Program-made: the position numbers and the translations under genes | Source of the DNA: Anaerolineales bacterium | Lineage (GTDB): Bacteria; Chloroflexota; Anaerolineae; Anaerolineales; UBA4823 | Assembly: GCA_028687395.1 (NCBI GenBank) | Contig: JAQUAE010000012.1 | Location: 1 to 13,410, forward strand | Length of the DNA stretch: 13,410 nucleotides | Reading direction: 5' to 3' | Shown here: positions 1-6,531 of the stretch, piece by piece | Layout: every line of letters starts with the position of its first letter | How positions within the stretch are numbered: position 1 is the stretch's first letter | Notes under the pieces: generated by a model | What the model was told of the DNA's origin: nothing | The model's input: only the letters and a program-made list of their open reading frames with translations | Database searches by the model: none

Positions 1-146
1 CCACGCCCACCGCCCCGCCCTACCCGGCGCCGTTAGATGTGCAGGCGACATCCACCAGCGCGCTGTTCAAAGGCACGCCGGCGACCATGGCCCCTCGAAT
101 GCCCGCCTCGCCAACGGAGACGCCCACTCAGCCACCCTATCCATAA
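1..146 (+). CDS. C-terminal end of a lipoprotein, copy 0 (partial at window edge)
   Basis: The reading frame that enters at base 3 encodes about 47 residues, rich in Thr, Pro, Ala and Tyr, and ends in TQPPYP with a TAA stop at 144-146. The same peptide is the C-terminus of the complete lipoprotein at 1972-2751, so this is the tail of a third paralogue whose body lies left of the window. The tail looks like a flexible, low-complexity extracellular linker or wall-spanning segment, not a folded domain. The DNA differs from the later copy at only two positions over 158 bases, far closer than the rest of these modules. That points to recent duplication or gene conversion. No function can be assigned from this piece alone. 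Confidence 0.75.
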   Translation, partial: TPTAPPYPAPLDVQATSTSALFKGTPATMAPRMPASPTETPTQPPYP

Positions 147-158
147 CAACCGGGAAAG
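1..158 (+). repeat. Long direct repeat, left copy (partner at 2606-2763)
   Basis: Bases 1-158 match 2606-2763 with two substitutions by my reading (positions 128 and 131 against 2733 and 2736). The match covers the lipoprotein C-terminus, its stop codon and 12 bases beyond it. It may extend left past the window edge. Beyond base 158 the two copies diverge at once: the left copy continues into a long protease-tail remnant and the right copy jumps into a short one. Confidence 0.9.
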
Positions 159-618
159 TCACGATAGAGGCTATCTATTCCCCCGGGCAGGCAGGGTTTA
201 TGGGTGCGTGGCAGAATCACTGCTGGCGGCCAGAACGAGCACCACGCCGTGCGGGCCATCTACCAGAACACCATCGACTACGACGAGCCGCCCGGCATGG
301 ACCTTCCAAATCGAACCGTGCTGCAAGACTTCGGCTGGCATCACGCCATCGACCTGTGGGTGGCGACAGCCATCTTGGGATGAGGAAAGCCTGGTTGCGG
401 AGCTGACCTGGCAGATCCTCTACGTCAGCGATTCGCGCTGCGGCGTCAGCCTGGACGACCATGACCATTGGATCAATATCACGCCGCAACCGGGCTGGCT
501 GGGAGGGTGCAACGTGTCCCTGCGAGCCGATGACAGCCTGAAAACGTCCGACGACAGCTTTCAGGTGAGCGTCGTGGCGGTACAGGCGCGCATCTATCTG
601 CCGCTTGTTATGAAATAG
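159..618 (+). pseudogene. Remnant A: tail of a secreted metalloprotease-like/Ig-domain protein, frameshifted
   Basis: Two frames must be joined to read the protein. Frame 231-380 gives QNEHHAVRAIYQNTIDYDEP and continues to AIDLWVATA, then stops at 381-383. The next frame continues from about 383 with WDEESLVAELTWQ, an Ig/cadherin-like strand pattern with CGVSL and QPGWLGGCNVSL, and ends in IYLPLVMK at 618. The first part resembles the end of a catalytic-type region in large secreted Chloroflexi proteins (recalled, not searched). The second resembles one beta-sandwich domain plus a C-terminal tail. Compared with remnant B (1401-1944), about 126 bases are missing just before base 231. There is no credible start codon or ribosome binding site. 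Most likely a decayed gene end, though the open frames on both sides of the shift are striking. Confidence 0.7.
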
Positions 619-641
619 CCAATCTTATGTAGGAGGCGACC

Positions 642-1352
642 ATGAAACGCGCATTCGTATTTATTCTACTGTCGGTTTTTCTTACGGCCTGCGCCGGCGC
701 GGGGTCCGACAGAGGCAGATGCATGAAAAGTGAGGATGGAGAAGTTTGTGTCAGGGTGCGTGCTGAAGAGCCGATCCGTTTTGGTGAGCCGGTTACAATT
801 GTCATCACCGTGACCAGCGAGAGGGAGATTGCTGATCTTAGGATTTCTTTGTTCACATCTCCCACTAATACTATGGTGGAAGAACCAGAAAAATGGGAAA
901 CAGGAACACGGAACCAAGCTATTTGGAAAGGCGGAGCAGGTTGGGATGTAACAATAAAGTCTGGTCAGCCACTTGCCTTTTCGCGTGAGCTACATCTTCC
1001 GCTTGAAGAGGGTGAGTTTGACGTCATTGTTCATGCAAGTACCCCTCACCTGCGAGTTGTAGATTCTCTCAGCATATATCAAACTTCCGAAGGTAGTAAG
1101 GTTTACCTGTCAGGGACTTCCATTCCGATTAACGAAGGTCCCCTTCCCACAGAAAACTCGAGCCAGAGGGCCACCCGGCTGGCGTACCCCACAGAACCAT
1201 TTTCCATCATTCAGACACCTTACGTGGAGATGCTGTCACCAGCCCCCACCACAACGATTACGCCCACCCAACCAAGTTACCCGCCTCCGGTGACGCAGAT
1301 CCCACGCGTCGCCTATCCGACGGTGACACCCACGCAACCACCCTATCCATAG
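642..1352 (+). CDS. Secreted lipoprotein, module 1 (unknown function)
   Basis: A 236-residue protein with a clear lipoprotein signal: MKR, a hydrophobic stretch, then the lipobox LTAC with the lipidated cysteine at residue 17. Shortly after it comes DRGRC and, nine residues later, EVC, so C27 and C36 may form a disulfide. Residues about 30-155 look like one beta-rich domain (alternating hydrophobics, EPIRFGEPVTIVITVTS). From about 165 on the chain is low complexity, rich in Pro, Thr and Tyr, ending TQPPYP. A strong AGGAGG lies at 631-636, five bases before the ATG, and the gene begins 23 bases after remnant A, so both may share a transcript. It is a paralogue of the protein at 1972-2751. I do not recognise the family. 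Base composition is more AT-rich than the complex I region. Confidence 0.85.
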   Translation: MKRAFVFILLSVFLTACAGAGSDRGRCMKSEDGEVCVRVRAEEPIRFGEPVTIVITVTSEREIADLRISLFTSPTNTMVEEPEKWETGTRNQAIWKGGAGWDVTIKSGQPLAFSRELHLPLEEGEFDVIVHASTPHLRVVDSLSIYQTSEGSKVYLSGTSIPINEGPLPTENSSQRATRLAYPTEPFSIIQTPYVEMLSPAPTTTITPTQPSYPPPVTQIPRVAYPTVTPTQPPYP

Positions 1353-1400
1353 TAATTGGGAAAGGCTTGATAGAGGCAATCAATTCACCGGGAAGACAAA

Positions 1401-1944
1401 TTTGAAGGTCGCGTGGCTGGCGCGCTGTACGATCTCTTCGATAGCGCCAACGATGGTTTCGATGATGCCTACTTCGGATTTAGCCCTATCGCCAGTCTTA
1501 TAACAAATTTGCCCGACGAAGACACCTTTCTCAATTACTGGGAAAGTTGGCAAGGCAGCGGTCAGAATGAGCACCACGCCGTGAGGACAATATACCAAAA
1601 TACCATCGATTACGATGAGCCGCCCGGCATGTTCCTCCCAGATCGCACCGTGCTGCAAGACTTCGGCTGGAGCCACGCTATCGACCTGTGGGTGGCGACA
1701 GCCATCCTGGGACGAGGAAAGCCTGGATTCTGAGCTGGTCTGGCAGAACCTTTATGTCAGCGATGCGCGCTGTGGCGTTAGCCTGGACAGCCATTGGGTG
1801 AACATCGACCCGCAGCCGGGCTGGCTGGGCATGTGCAACGTGTCCCTGCGGGTGGATGACAGCCTGAAAACGGCCGATGACGCCTTTCAGGTGAATGTCG
1901 TGCCGGTACAGGCGCGCATCTTTCTGCCTATTATTATGAGATAG
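1401..1944 (+). pseudogene. Remnant B: longer tail of the same secreted protein, frameshifted
   Basis: Frame 1401-1733 encodes EGRVAGALYDLFDSANDG, then NYWESWQGSGQNEHHAV and IYQNTIDYDEPPG, and ends out of frame at 1733. The next frame picks up at about 1705 with WDEESLDSELVWQ, followed by CGVSLDSHWVNIDPQPGWLG, and ends IFLPIIMR at 1944. One extra base around 1693-1712 explains the break: removing one C would read AIDLWVATASWDEESLDSE. The N-terminal piece resembles the region that follows the zinc-binding part in large secreted Chloroflexi protease-like proteins (from memory). The C-terminal piece is one Ig-like domain and an end tail. A GTG at 1413 with GAAGG upstream could start a short product, but the homologous sequence begins before it, so the true N-terminus is lost. 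Confidence 0.7.
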
Positions 1945-1971
1945 TCATGATATATTATTGAGGAGGCAACC

Positions 1972-2751
1972 ATGAAACGCGTATTCCTATGCGCATGTTT
2001 TCTGTTGCTTGTGGGTCTTACAGCCTGCGCCAGTGCTGCACCTGACAGAGGGAGATGTAGCAATAGAGAAGAAGTCTGTCTTAGCATGAGAATCGTGGAA
2101 CCAATCCACTTTAATGAGCCAATCACTGTGATAATCACTTTGACGACGAAAGAAAACTTCTCGAACATAGAGATGTGGCTCACCCACGACACAGGTGTGG
2201 TTGTAGATGGCCCACAAAATTGGGAATTAGAAGCGAAAAATGGGAGGGTCGGTACACGTGGGGTAAGTTGGCTTGTTGATGTGAAAGCTAATCAACCCCT
2301 TGTTTTCACTCGTAAAGTCCGATTCCCAAAAACGGAGGGTATATTCTACTTGAAGGCCAGCGTTCTTACCCCAGTAGAAGCCGTGTATGTCGCAGATTCT
2401 GTCAGGATTAATCTCACCACTACGGGCGGCACGGTCTATCTGCCCGGAACTAAAATACCAATACCTGGGTGGACACCAGGCGAGCCATTCCCAGCTTACA
2501 CAGCCGACCCGAGCATGTTGCGTACACTCCATGCCATACCTACCAGCACGCCCTACCCGGCCACCCCCGGTACGGAGCTGCCGCCCCCACCCTCCCAGCC
2601 GGTGACCACGCCCACCGCCCCGCCCTACCCGGCGCCGTTAGATGTGCAGGCGACATCCACCAGCGCGCTGTTCAAAGGCACGCCGGCGACCATGGCCCCT
2701 CGAATGCCCGCCTCGCCAACGGAGACGCCCACACAACCACCCTATCCATAA
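1972..2751 (+). CDS. Secreted lipoprotein, module 2 (unknown function)
   Basis: A 259-residue paralogue of the lipoprotein at 642-1352. The signal peptide runs MKRVFLCACFLLLVGLTAC with the lipobox cysteine at residue 19, followed by DRGRC and EEVC (C29, C36), matching the pair in module 1. Residues about 32-160 form the same beta-rich domain (EPIHFNEPITVIITLTT; later GTVYLPGTKIPIPG). The last hundred residues are a Pro/Thr/Tyr/Ala-rich tail with repeated PYP and PPYP. AGGAGG at 1961-1966 gives a strong ribosome binding site five bases before ATG. The gene starts 27 bases after remnant B. Its last 146 bases are nearly identical to the left edge of the window, while its body has clearly diverged from module 1. 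Function unknown; probably surface exposed. Confidence 0.85.
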   Translation: MKRVFLCACFLLLVGLTACASAAPDRGRCSNREEVCLSMRIVEPIHFNEPITVIITLTTKENFSNIEMWLTHDTGVVVDGPQNWELEAKNGRVGTRGVSWLVDVKANQPLVFTRKVRFPKTEGIFYLKASVLTPVEAVYVADSVRINLTTTGGTVYLPGTKIPIPGWTPGEPFPAYTADPSMLRTLHAIPTSTPYPATPGTELPPPPSQPVTTPTAPPYPAPLDVQATSTSALFKGTPATMAPRMPASPTETPTQPPYP

Positions 2752-2763
2752 CAACCGGGAAAG
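2606..2763 (+). repeat. Long direct repeat, right copy (partner at 1-158)
   Basis: This stretch covers the C-terminal codons of the module 2 lipoprotein, its TAA stop and 12 further bases. It matches 1-158 with two substitutions. The repeats lie 2605 bases apart in direct orientation, so recombination between them would delete or amplify exactly the modules between them. Confidence 0.9.
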
Positions 2764-2877
2764 GGCGGGTGCAACGTGTCCCTGCGCGTCGATGACAGCC
2801 TGAAAACGGGAGAGGACAGCTTTCAGGTCAACATTGAGCGATTTTGTGCTACACTTTACAGCAGGATAGCAACATGA
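2764..2877 (+). pseudogene. Remnant C: minimal tail of the secreted protein
   Basis: Right after the repeat the sequence reads GCNVSLRVDDSLKTGEDSFQ, the last Ig-strand segment seen in remnants A and B; similarity fades near 2835. All of the protein upstream of this point is missing, as if a deletion had joined the end of the lipoprotein gene to this strand. The frame is the same as that of the preceding lipoprotein (whose TAA is at 2749-2751). It runs on without the usual LPLVMK-type end to a TGA at 2875-2877, which overlaps a candidate ATG for the next gene by four bases (ATGA). This is a decayed fragment; no start or product is expected. Confidence 0.65.
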
Positions 2878-3536
2878 GTCTGCACAGTAGCGTTCAAATT
2901 GGAGAAGTCATCCGCAATGCAGTGGTATTCAATGCAAAGAATTGGCTGGGTAGCCCGATGAATTCTGATTCTTTAATCCAGGCCGTTCAAGACCTTTTTT
3001 CAATTTTGGAACAGCGCCAGGTTGAATATGTGTTAGTCGGCGGCGTGGCATTATTGCATTACGTCGAAGGGCGGAATACACAAGATTTAGACTTGCTGAT
3101 GGCATTGTCATCATTAGAAAAGCTACCTGAATTCAAGATTGTCTCTCAAGATATGGGTTTTGTTCGGGCAAGTTATGGCGAATTGCAAATAGATATTCTC
3201 CTCACCAAAAATCCCTTGTTCAAAAAAGTGCAGAAGGACTACTCAACAGCAGGACATTTCCTTGATCGCGACATTCCAATCGCAACTGTCGAGGGGCTTC
3301 TGTTATTGAAATTCTACGCATTGCCCTCGCTATACAGGCAGGGAAATTTTGCTAAAGTAAGCATCTATGAGAACGATATTGCTACTTTGCTATATTATTA
3401 CCAACCAAACACTGGTAGCCTGATCAGCGAGTTGTCCAGGCATGTGAATGAAAGCGACTTAACAAAAATACGGAACATCCTTACAGACATTCAAAATCGC
3501 ACAGATCGATTTAAAAACGAGTCTCGCTCAAGATAG
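2874..3536 (+). CDS. Orphan nucleotidyltransferase-fold protein (MNT/AbiEii-like)
   Basis: A 220-residue protein with the signature of the polymerase-beta-type nucleotidyltransferase superfamily. The G-G motif is in VEYVLVGGVALLHY (G56, G57 from the 2874 start). It is followed by the first two acidic residues in DLDLL (D71, D73) and a third acidic position in LQIDILL (D107). A later lysine in LLLLKFYAL fits AbiEii/MNT relatives. Such proteins transfer nucleotides to protein or RNA targets and often work as toxin or antitoxin. No HEPN or AbiEi partner is adjacent, so the role is open. The start is uncertain: ATG 2874 has AGGA seven bases upstream and overlaps the previous frame as ATGA, but the recognised domain begins near ATG 2958 (MNSDSLIQ), and the 28 residues before it match nothing I know. 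The composition is AT-rich, which suggests acquisition by transfer. Confidence 0.8.
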   Translation: MSLHSSVQIGEVIRNAVVFNAKNWLGSPMNSDSLIQAVQDLFSILEQRQVEYVLVGGVALLHYVEGRNTQDLDLLMALSSLEKLPEFKIVSQDMGFVRASYGELQIDILLTKNPLFKKVQKDYSTAGHFLDRDIPIATVEGLLLLKFYALPSLYRQGNFAKVSIYENDIATLLYYYQPNTGSLISELSRHVNESDLTKIRNILTDIQNRTDRFKNESRSR

Positions 3537-3584
3537 GCAGGCGGCTAACACTTGCCGTTACCCATCTTTGCAACAGAGCACTTC

Positions 3585-4493
3585 CTAGCCATCAATAAAC
3601 GCCGGTAAAAAAAACGCCGGTAAAAACTGCAGAGCCTGCCCCAGGCGGGTGCCGTGCCAGGCAATCAGGCTGCCCTCCACCAGGTGCACGCGCCCTTCCC
3701 GCACGGCGCTCACCCCCTCCAGGAGCGCACTTAACGCCTCCTTGTGCGCCGCATCGTAGGCGTACGGCTCGTCGGGCAGCAGAATCAGCTCCGGATCGGC
3801 GGCGCGGATCTCCTCCAGGCTGACCCGCGGGTAGCGCCGGTCGCCGCCCGCGTCCTCTCGGGGCGGCGCCAGGCCCAGGTCGGCTTCCAGCGGTTGACGG
3901 CGCTCCCGCCCGGCAAAGGCGTTCTCACCCCCGCAAATCGCCAACAGGTCGCTCATATAGGTGTCCTGGTTGAAGGTCATCCACCACCCCTGGCCGCTGG
4001 CGAGGGTCCCTTGCCAGATGGGACAGAAGTAACGCGCCCGGCGTGGCCGCGCCTCCGCCGCGGCCCGCGCCCAGTCCAGCGCCCGTTCCAGAGCCTGCAG
4101 TTGCAAGAGCGCTGCCTGGCTCTGGAAGGCGCCCGCCAGCTCCCACAACACGTCCAGCGCCTGGCTCACGCTCTTGGGGAAGACCACCCAGGCAACCACA
4201 CCCCGCTCTCGCAAGGCCTGGTAGACAGGCAAGGGATTTTCCTCCTGGTTCATCAGCACCAGGTCGGGATGCAGCGCCAGGATGTCCTTCAGCCGGGGAT
4301 TCTTGGCGCCGCCCAGGCGCGGCACGCCCTGCAGGGCCGCCGCCGGGCTGGTGCAGTAATCGGTGACCCCCACCACCGCGGCGCCCAAGCCCATGTCGAA
4401 CAGGCTCTCGGTCAGGGAAGGCACCAGGGAGACTACCCGCTGCGGCGGGCGGGGACACAGGGCTTGCAGCTCACCAGCGCCCGGCATGCTCAT
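3585..4493 (-). CDS. BtuF/FepB-like metal-chelate or corrinoid receptor (helical-backbone fold), no signal peptide
   Basis: A 302-residue protein of the periplasmic-binding type 2 family (PF01497-like). RVVSLVPSLTESLFDMG near residue 19 and GVTDYCTSP near 43 are the typical first strand and helix. DILALHPDLVLMNQEENP and VSLEEIRAADPELILLPDEP follow in the usual places of the two lobes. Relatives bind B12 or iron-siderophores and are normally exported. Here the start at 4493 gives no hydrophobic N-terminus and no lipobox, so a cytoplasmic location is inferred. The start is supported by AGGGAG five bases upstream, within the 11-base gap after the amidohydrolase stop. No permease or ATPase gene is nearby. 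The C-terminus carries FLPAFFLPAF, encoded by a perfect 15-base tandem duplication. Confidence 0.8.
   Translation of the reverse strand: MSMPGAGELQALCPRPPQRVVSLVPSLTESLFDMGLGAAVVGVTDYCTSPAAALQGVPRLGGAKNPRLKDILALHPDLVLMNQEENPLPVYQALRERGVVAWVVFPKSVSQALDVLWELAGAFQSQAALLQLQALERALDWARAAAEARPRRARYFCPIWQGTLASGQGWWMTFNQDTYMSDLLAICGGENAFAGRERRQPLEADLGLAPPREDAGGDRRYPRVSLEEIRAADPELILLPDEPYAYDAAHKEALSALLEGVSAVREGRVHLVEGSLIAWHGTRLGQALQFLPAFFLPAFIDG
3597..3626. repeat. 15-base tandem duplication in the 3' end of the receptor gene
   Basis: Bases 3597-3611 and 3612-3626 are identical. On the minus strand this duplicates five codons and gives FLPAFFLPAF near the C-terminus. The frame is kept. It looks like a recent slippage event. 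Confidence 0.9.
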
Positions 4494-4504
4494 CGCCACT
4501 CCCT

Positions 4505-5686
4505 CTACCTCGAGGGATGCAGCGCGTCCAGCGTGGCGCCTACCAACAAGGCCAGCCCGTAGATCAGCGCCTGCTCGTCGAAGTCGAATTTCGGGTGATG
4601 GTGAGAGGCGTCCAAACCTCGCTCCGGGTTCGCCGAGCCAACGAAAATGAAGCATCCCGGCGCTTGTTCCAGGAAGAAGGCCATGTCTTCCGAGACCATC
4701 GAGCGGTAATTCGTCTCCAGGTCGAAATCCGGGAAGAGGCGCCGGGCGAGGCTTTGCATGCGTTGCGCTACGCCGGCGTCGTTCACCATCGCCGGGGTGA
4801 GCGGCGTCAGCTCGATGGTCGCCGTGCAGGCGTGGGCGCTGGCGACATCGCTCACGATGCGGTTGAAGCGCTCAAGCACCGTGCGCCGCGCCTCCGCTTC
4901 GAAGGTGCGGATGGTGCCTTTCATCTCCACGCTGGAGGGAATCACGTTGAAGGCTTCTCCGCCGTGCAGGCTGGTCACGCTGATCACCGCCGCGGCGAGG
5001 GGCGAGAGGTTGCGCGTCACCACGCTCTGCAATGCCGTGACGATCGCCGCGGCAGCCACCACCGGGTCCCGCGCCAGGTGCGGCAAGGCCCCATGGCCGC
5101 CTTTGCCAGTCACCTGAATGTGGAAGATATCCCCGGCGGCCATCACCGGACCGGGGGAGATTCCTAACCAGCCCAGGGGTTTCTCGTTCCACAGGTGCAC
5201 CGCCAGCACCTGGTCCGGCTTGGGAGGGCCAAGCGCCCCATCGGCGAGCATCGCCTGCGCCCCGCCCAGGCCCTCCTCAGCGGGTTGAAAGACGAAGCGC
5301 ACCGATCCCGCCAGCTCTGCCTGGCGTGCGCTGAGCAGCTTTGCCGCGCTCAACCCGATGGCGACGTGCCCATCGTGCCCGCAGGCGTGCATCACGCCGG
5401 GGACCTGGGAAGCGTAGCTCGCCCCGGTCTCCTCCTGGATGGGCAGGGCGTCCATGTCGAAGCGCAGCAAGACCAGCGGTCCGGGCTGCGCCCCCTCCAG
5501 GGTCGCCACCACCCCCGTCTTGCCCACCCCGGCAGCCACCTCCAGGCCGAGGGCTTCCAACTCCTGGACCACCCGCCGCGCCGTGCGTTCTTCTCGAAAG
5601 CCAAGCTCGGGGTGCTGGTGCAGCTCACGGCGCAAACTGCGGGCGTCGTCGAACAGGCTGCGCGCTGCATCTAAGATCTCCTGCAT
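4505..5686 (-). CDS. M20D-family metallo-amidohydrolase (N-acyl-amino-acid/hippurate hydrolase type)
   Basis: A full-length 393-residue member of peptidase family M20, subfamily D. Motifs in order: RRELHQHPELGF (about 19-30), RFDMDALPI (75-83), HACGHDGH (100-107), QPAEEG (134-139), AVHLWN (162-167), GKGGHGALPH (194-203) in the lid domain, and HHHPKFDFDE near 362-371. C102, H104, E138, H164 and one of H363/H364 fit the two-metal site of this subfamily. The usual reaction is hydrolysis of an N-acyl or amide bond to free an amino acid; the substrate cannot be read from sequence. The protein is cytoplasmic, with no signal peptide. GGGAG precedes the ATG. It sits 50 bases after the PIG-L deacetylase and 11 bases before the receptor gene, so all three are probably co-transcribed. 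Confidence 0.93.
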   Translation of the reverse strand: MQEILDAARSLFDDARSLRRELHQHPELGFREERTARRVVQELEALGLEVAAGVGKTGVVATLEGAQPGPLVLLRFDMDALPIQEETGASYASQVPGVMHACGHDGHVAIGLSAAKLLSARQAELAGSVRFVFQPAEEGLGGAQAMLADGALGPPKPDQVLAVHLWNEKPLGWLGISPGPVMAAGDIFHIQVTGKGGHGALPHLARDPVVAAAAIVTALQSVVTRNLSPLAAAVISVTSLHGGEAFNVIPSSVEMKGTIRTFEAEARRTVLERFNRIVSDVASAHACTATIELTPLTPAMVNDAGVAQRMQSLARRLFPDFDLETNYRSMVSEDMAFFLEQAPGCFIFVGSANPERGLDASHHHPKFDFDEQALIYGLALLVGATLDALHPSR

Positions 5687-5736
5687 AGCTCTCCCTTGTC
5701 AACCCAAAGCGTCCGGCAGCATCGCCGCGTCCCAGC

Positions 5737-6492
5737 CTACAGATTGAAGACGATGCGCCGGAATTTCTCTCCGAAGCGCGGTTTTTCCGGCGTGCTGTCC
5801 GGCGTGCGCCGCGCCATCATCCGCTCAGTGAACGCCTGGCGGTCACCGATCTGGCTGGCGTGTTCGTAGAGGGCGCGCAGCTTGACCTGCCACGTGTCGG
5901 TGACGTCCATGACGACGTCAGGCGTCTGCGTGCCGCTCACCCATACCTCGCGCACCGCGTGCGGCTCGAGGTGCTCCTCGTTGAGCAGCTCGGGGAAATA
6001 TAAGTAATCGCGCGCCGCCGGAAATACCGCGTCCAGCACCACCTGCCCTGCGGCACGGTGATCGGGATGGTTGAGGCGGTCGCCGCCAATATACAGGGTG
6101 GTGGGGTCGCAGGTCACCAGCACGTCGGGCTTCTCCTGGCGGATGAAACGGGTGACTTCCTTGCGCAATTGCAGGGTGGGCTCCAGGTAACCATCCGGGT
6201 GGTTGAGGAAGCGCACCCGCTGCACGCCCAGCACAGCAGCGGCGGCCCGCTGCTCCTTCTGGCGCAGGGCGCACAGCGCTTCGGAGCTGAGAGAACGATC
6301 CTGGGTGCCCTTGTCGCCGCAAGTCAGCAGGCAGTAGGCAATCCGGTGCCCGGCAGCAGCCCAGCGCGCCAGCGTGCCCCCGCAAAAGAATTCAGGGTCG
6401 TCGGGATGCGCCAGGATGACCAGGATGTCCTGCGGCGTCGCCCAGGTTCCCGGCGGCAGGTCCCGCTCATTCTGCAAGCTTTGTTTTTCCAT
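5737..6492 (-). CDS. PIG-L/LmbE family zinc-dependent N-deacetylase
   Basis: A 251-residue protein with the LmbE (PF02585) signatures: ILVILAHPDDPEFFCGG at residues 23-39, whose H29 and D32 are expected zinc ligands with D31 as catalytic base, and NHPDHRAAG at 141-149, whose H145 is the third ligand. The length and motif order match the family. Members deacetylate N-acetylglucosaminyl groups of small thiols (MshB, BshB), lipids or antibiotics. The specificity of this one cannot be told, and no mycothiol or bacillithiol gene is nearby. No signal peptide, so cytoplasmic. A CAGGA box lies upstream of the ATG, and the gap to ricT is 39 bases, consistent with one operon. The adjacent M20D enzyme also removes acyl groups, so a shared salvage role is possible but only inferred. 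Confidence 0.9.
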   Translation of the reverse strand: MEKQSLQNERDLPPGTWATPQDILVILAHPDDPEFFCGGTLARWAAAGHRIAYCLLTCGDKGTQDRSLSSEALCALRQKEQRAAAAVLGVQRVRFLNHPDGYLEPTLQLRKEVTRFIRQEKPDVLVTCDPTTLYIGGDRLNHPDHRAAGQVVLDAVFPAARDYLYFPELLNEEHLEPHAVREVWVSGTQTPDVVMDVTDTWQVKLRALYEHASQIGDRQAFTERMMARRTPDSTPEKPRFGEKFRRIVFNL

Positions 6493-6531
6493 TGGGCTGG
6501 TCCTGTGAAGCGGGGATTGTGGCCGGCTGGT

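Noticed and set aside
37..618. A 193-codon plus-strand frame read as one gene
   Set aside because: The first two thirds are out-of-frame readings of the lipoprotein tail and the protease remnant. Only the last 80 or so residues are meaningful, and they belong to remnant A.
2847..2855. Extended -10-like TGCTACACT ahead of the nucleotidyltransferase
   Set aside because: No -35 at a suitable distance and the match is partial. It would help only if the gene started at 2958, so it is not listed as a promoter.
3537..3584. Terminator between the convergent nucleotidyltransferase and receptor genes
   Set aside because: Only a four-base stem (CGGC/GCCG) with a long loop and no T-run is visible, too weak to call.
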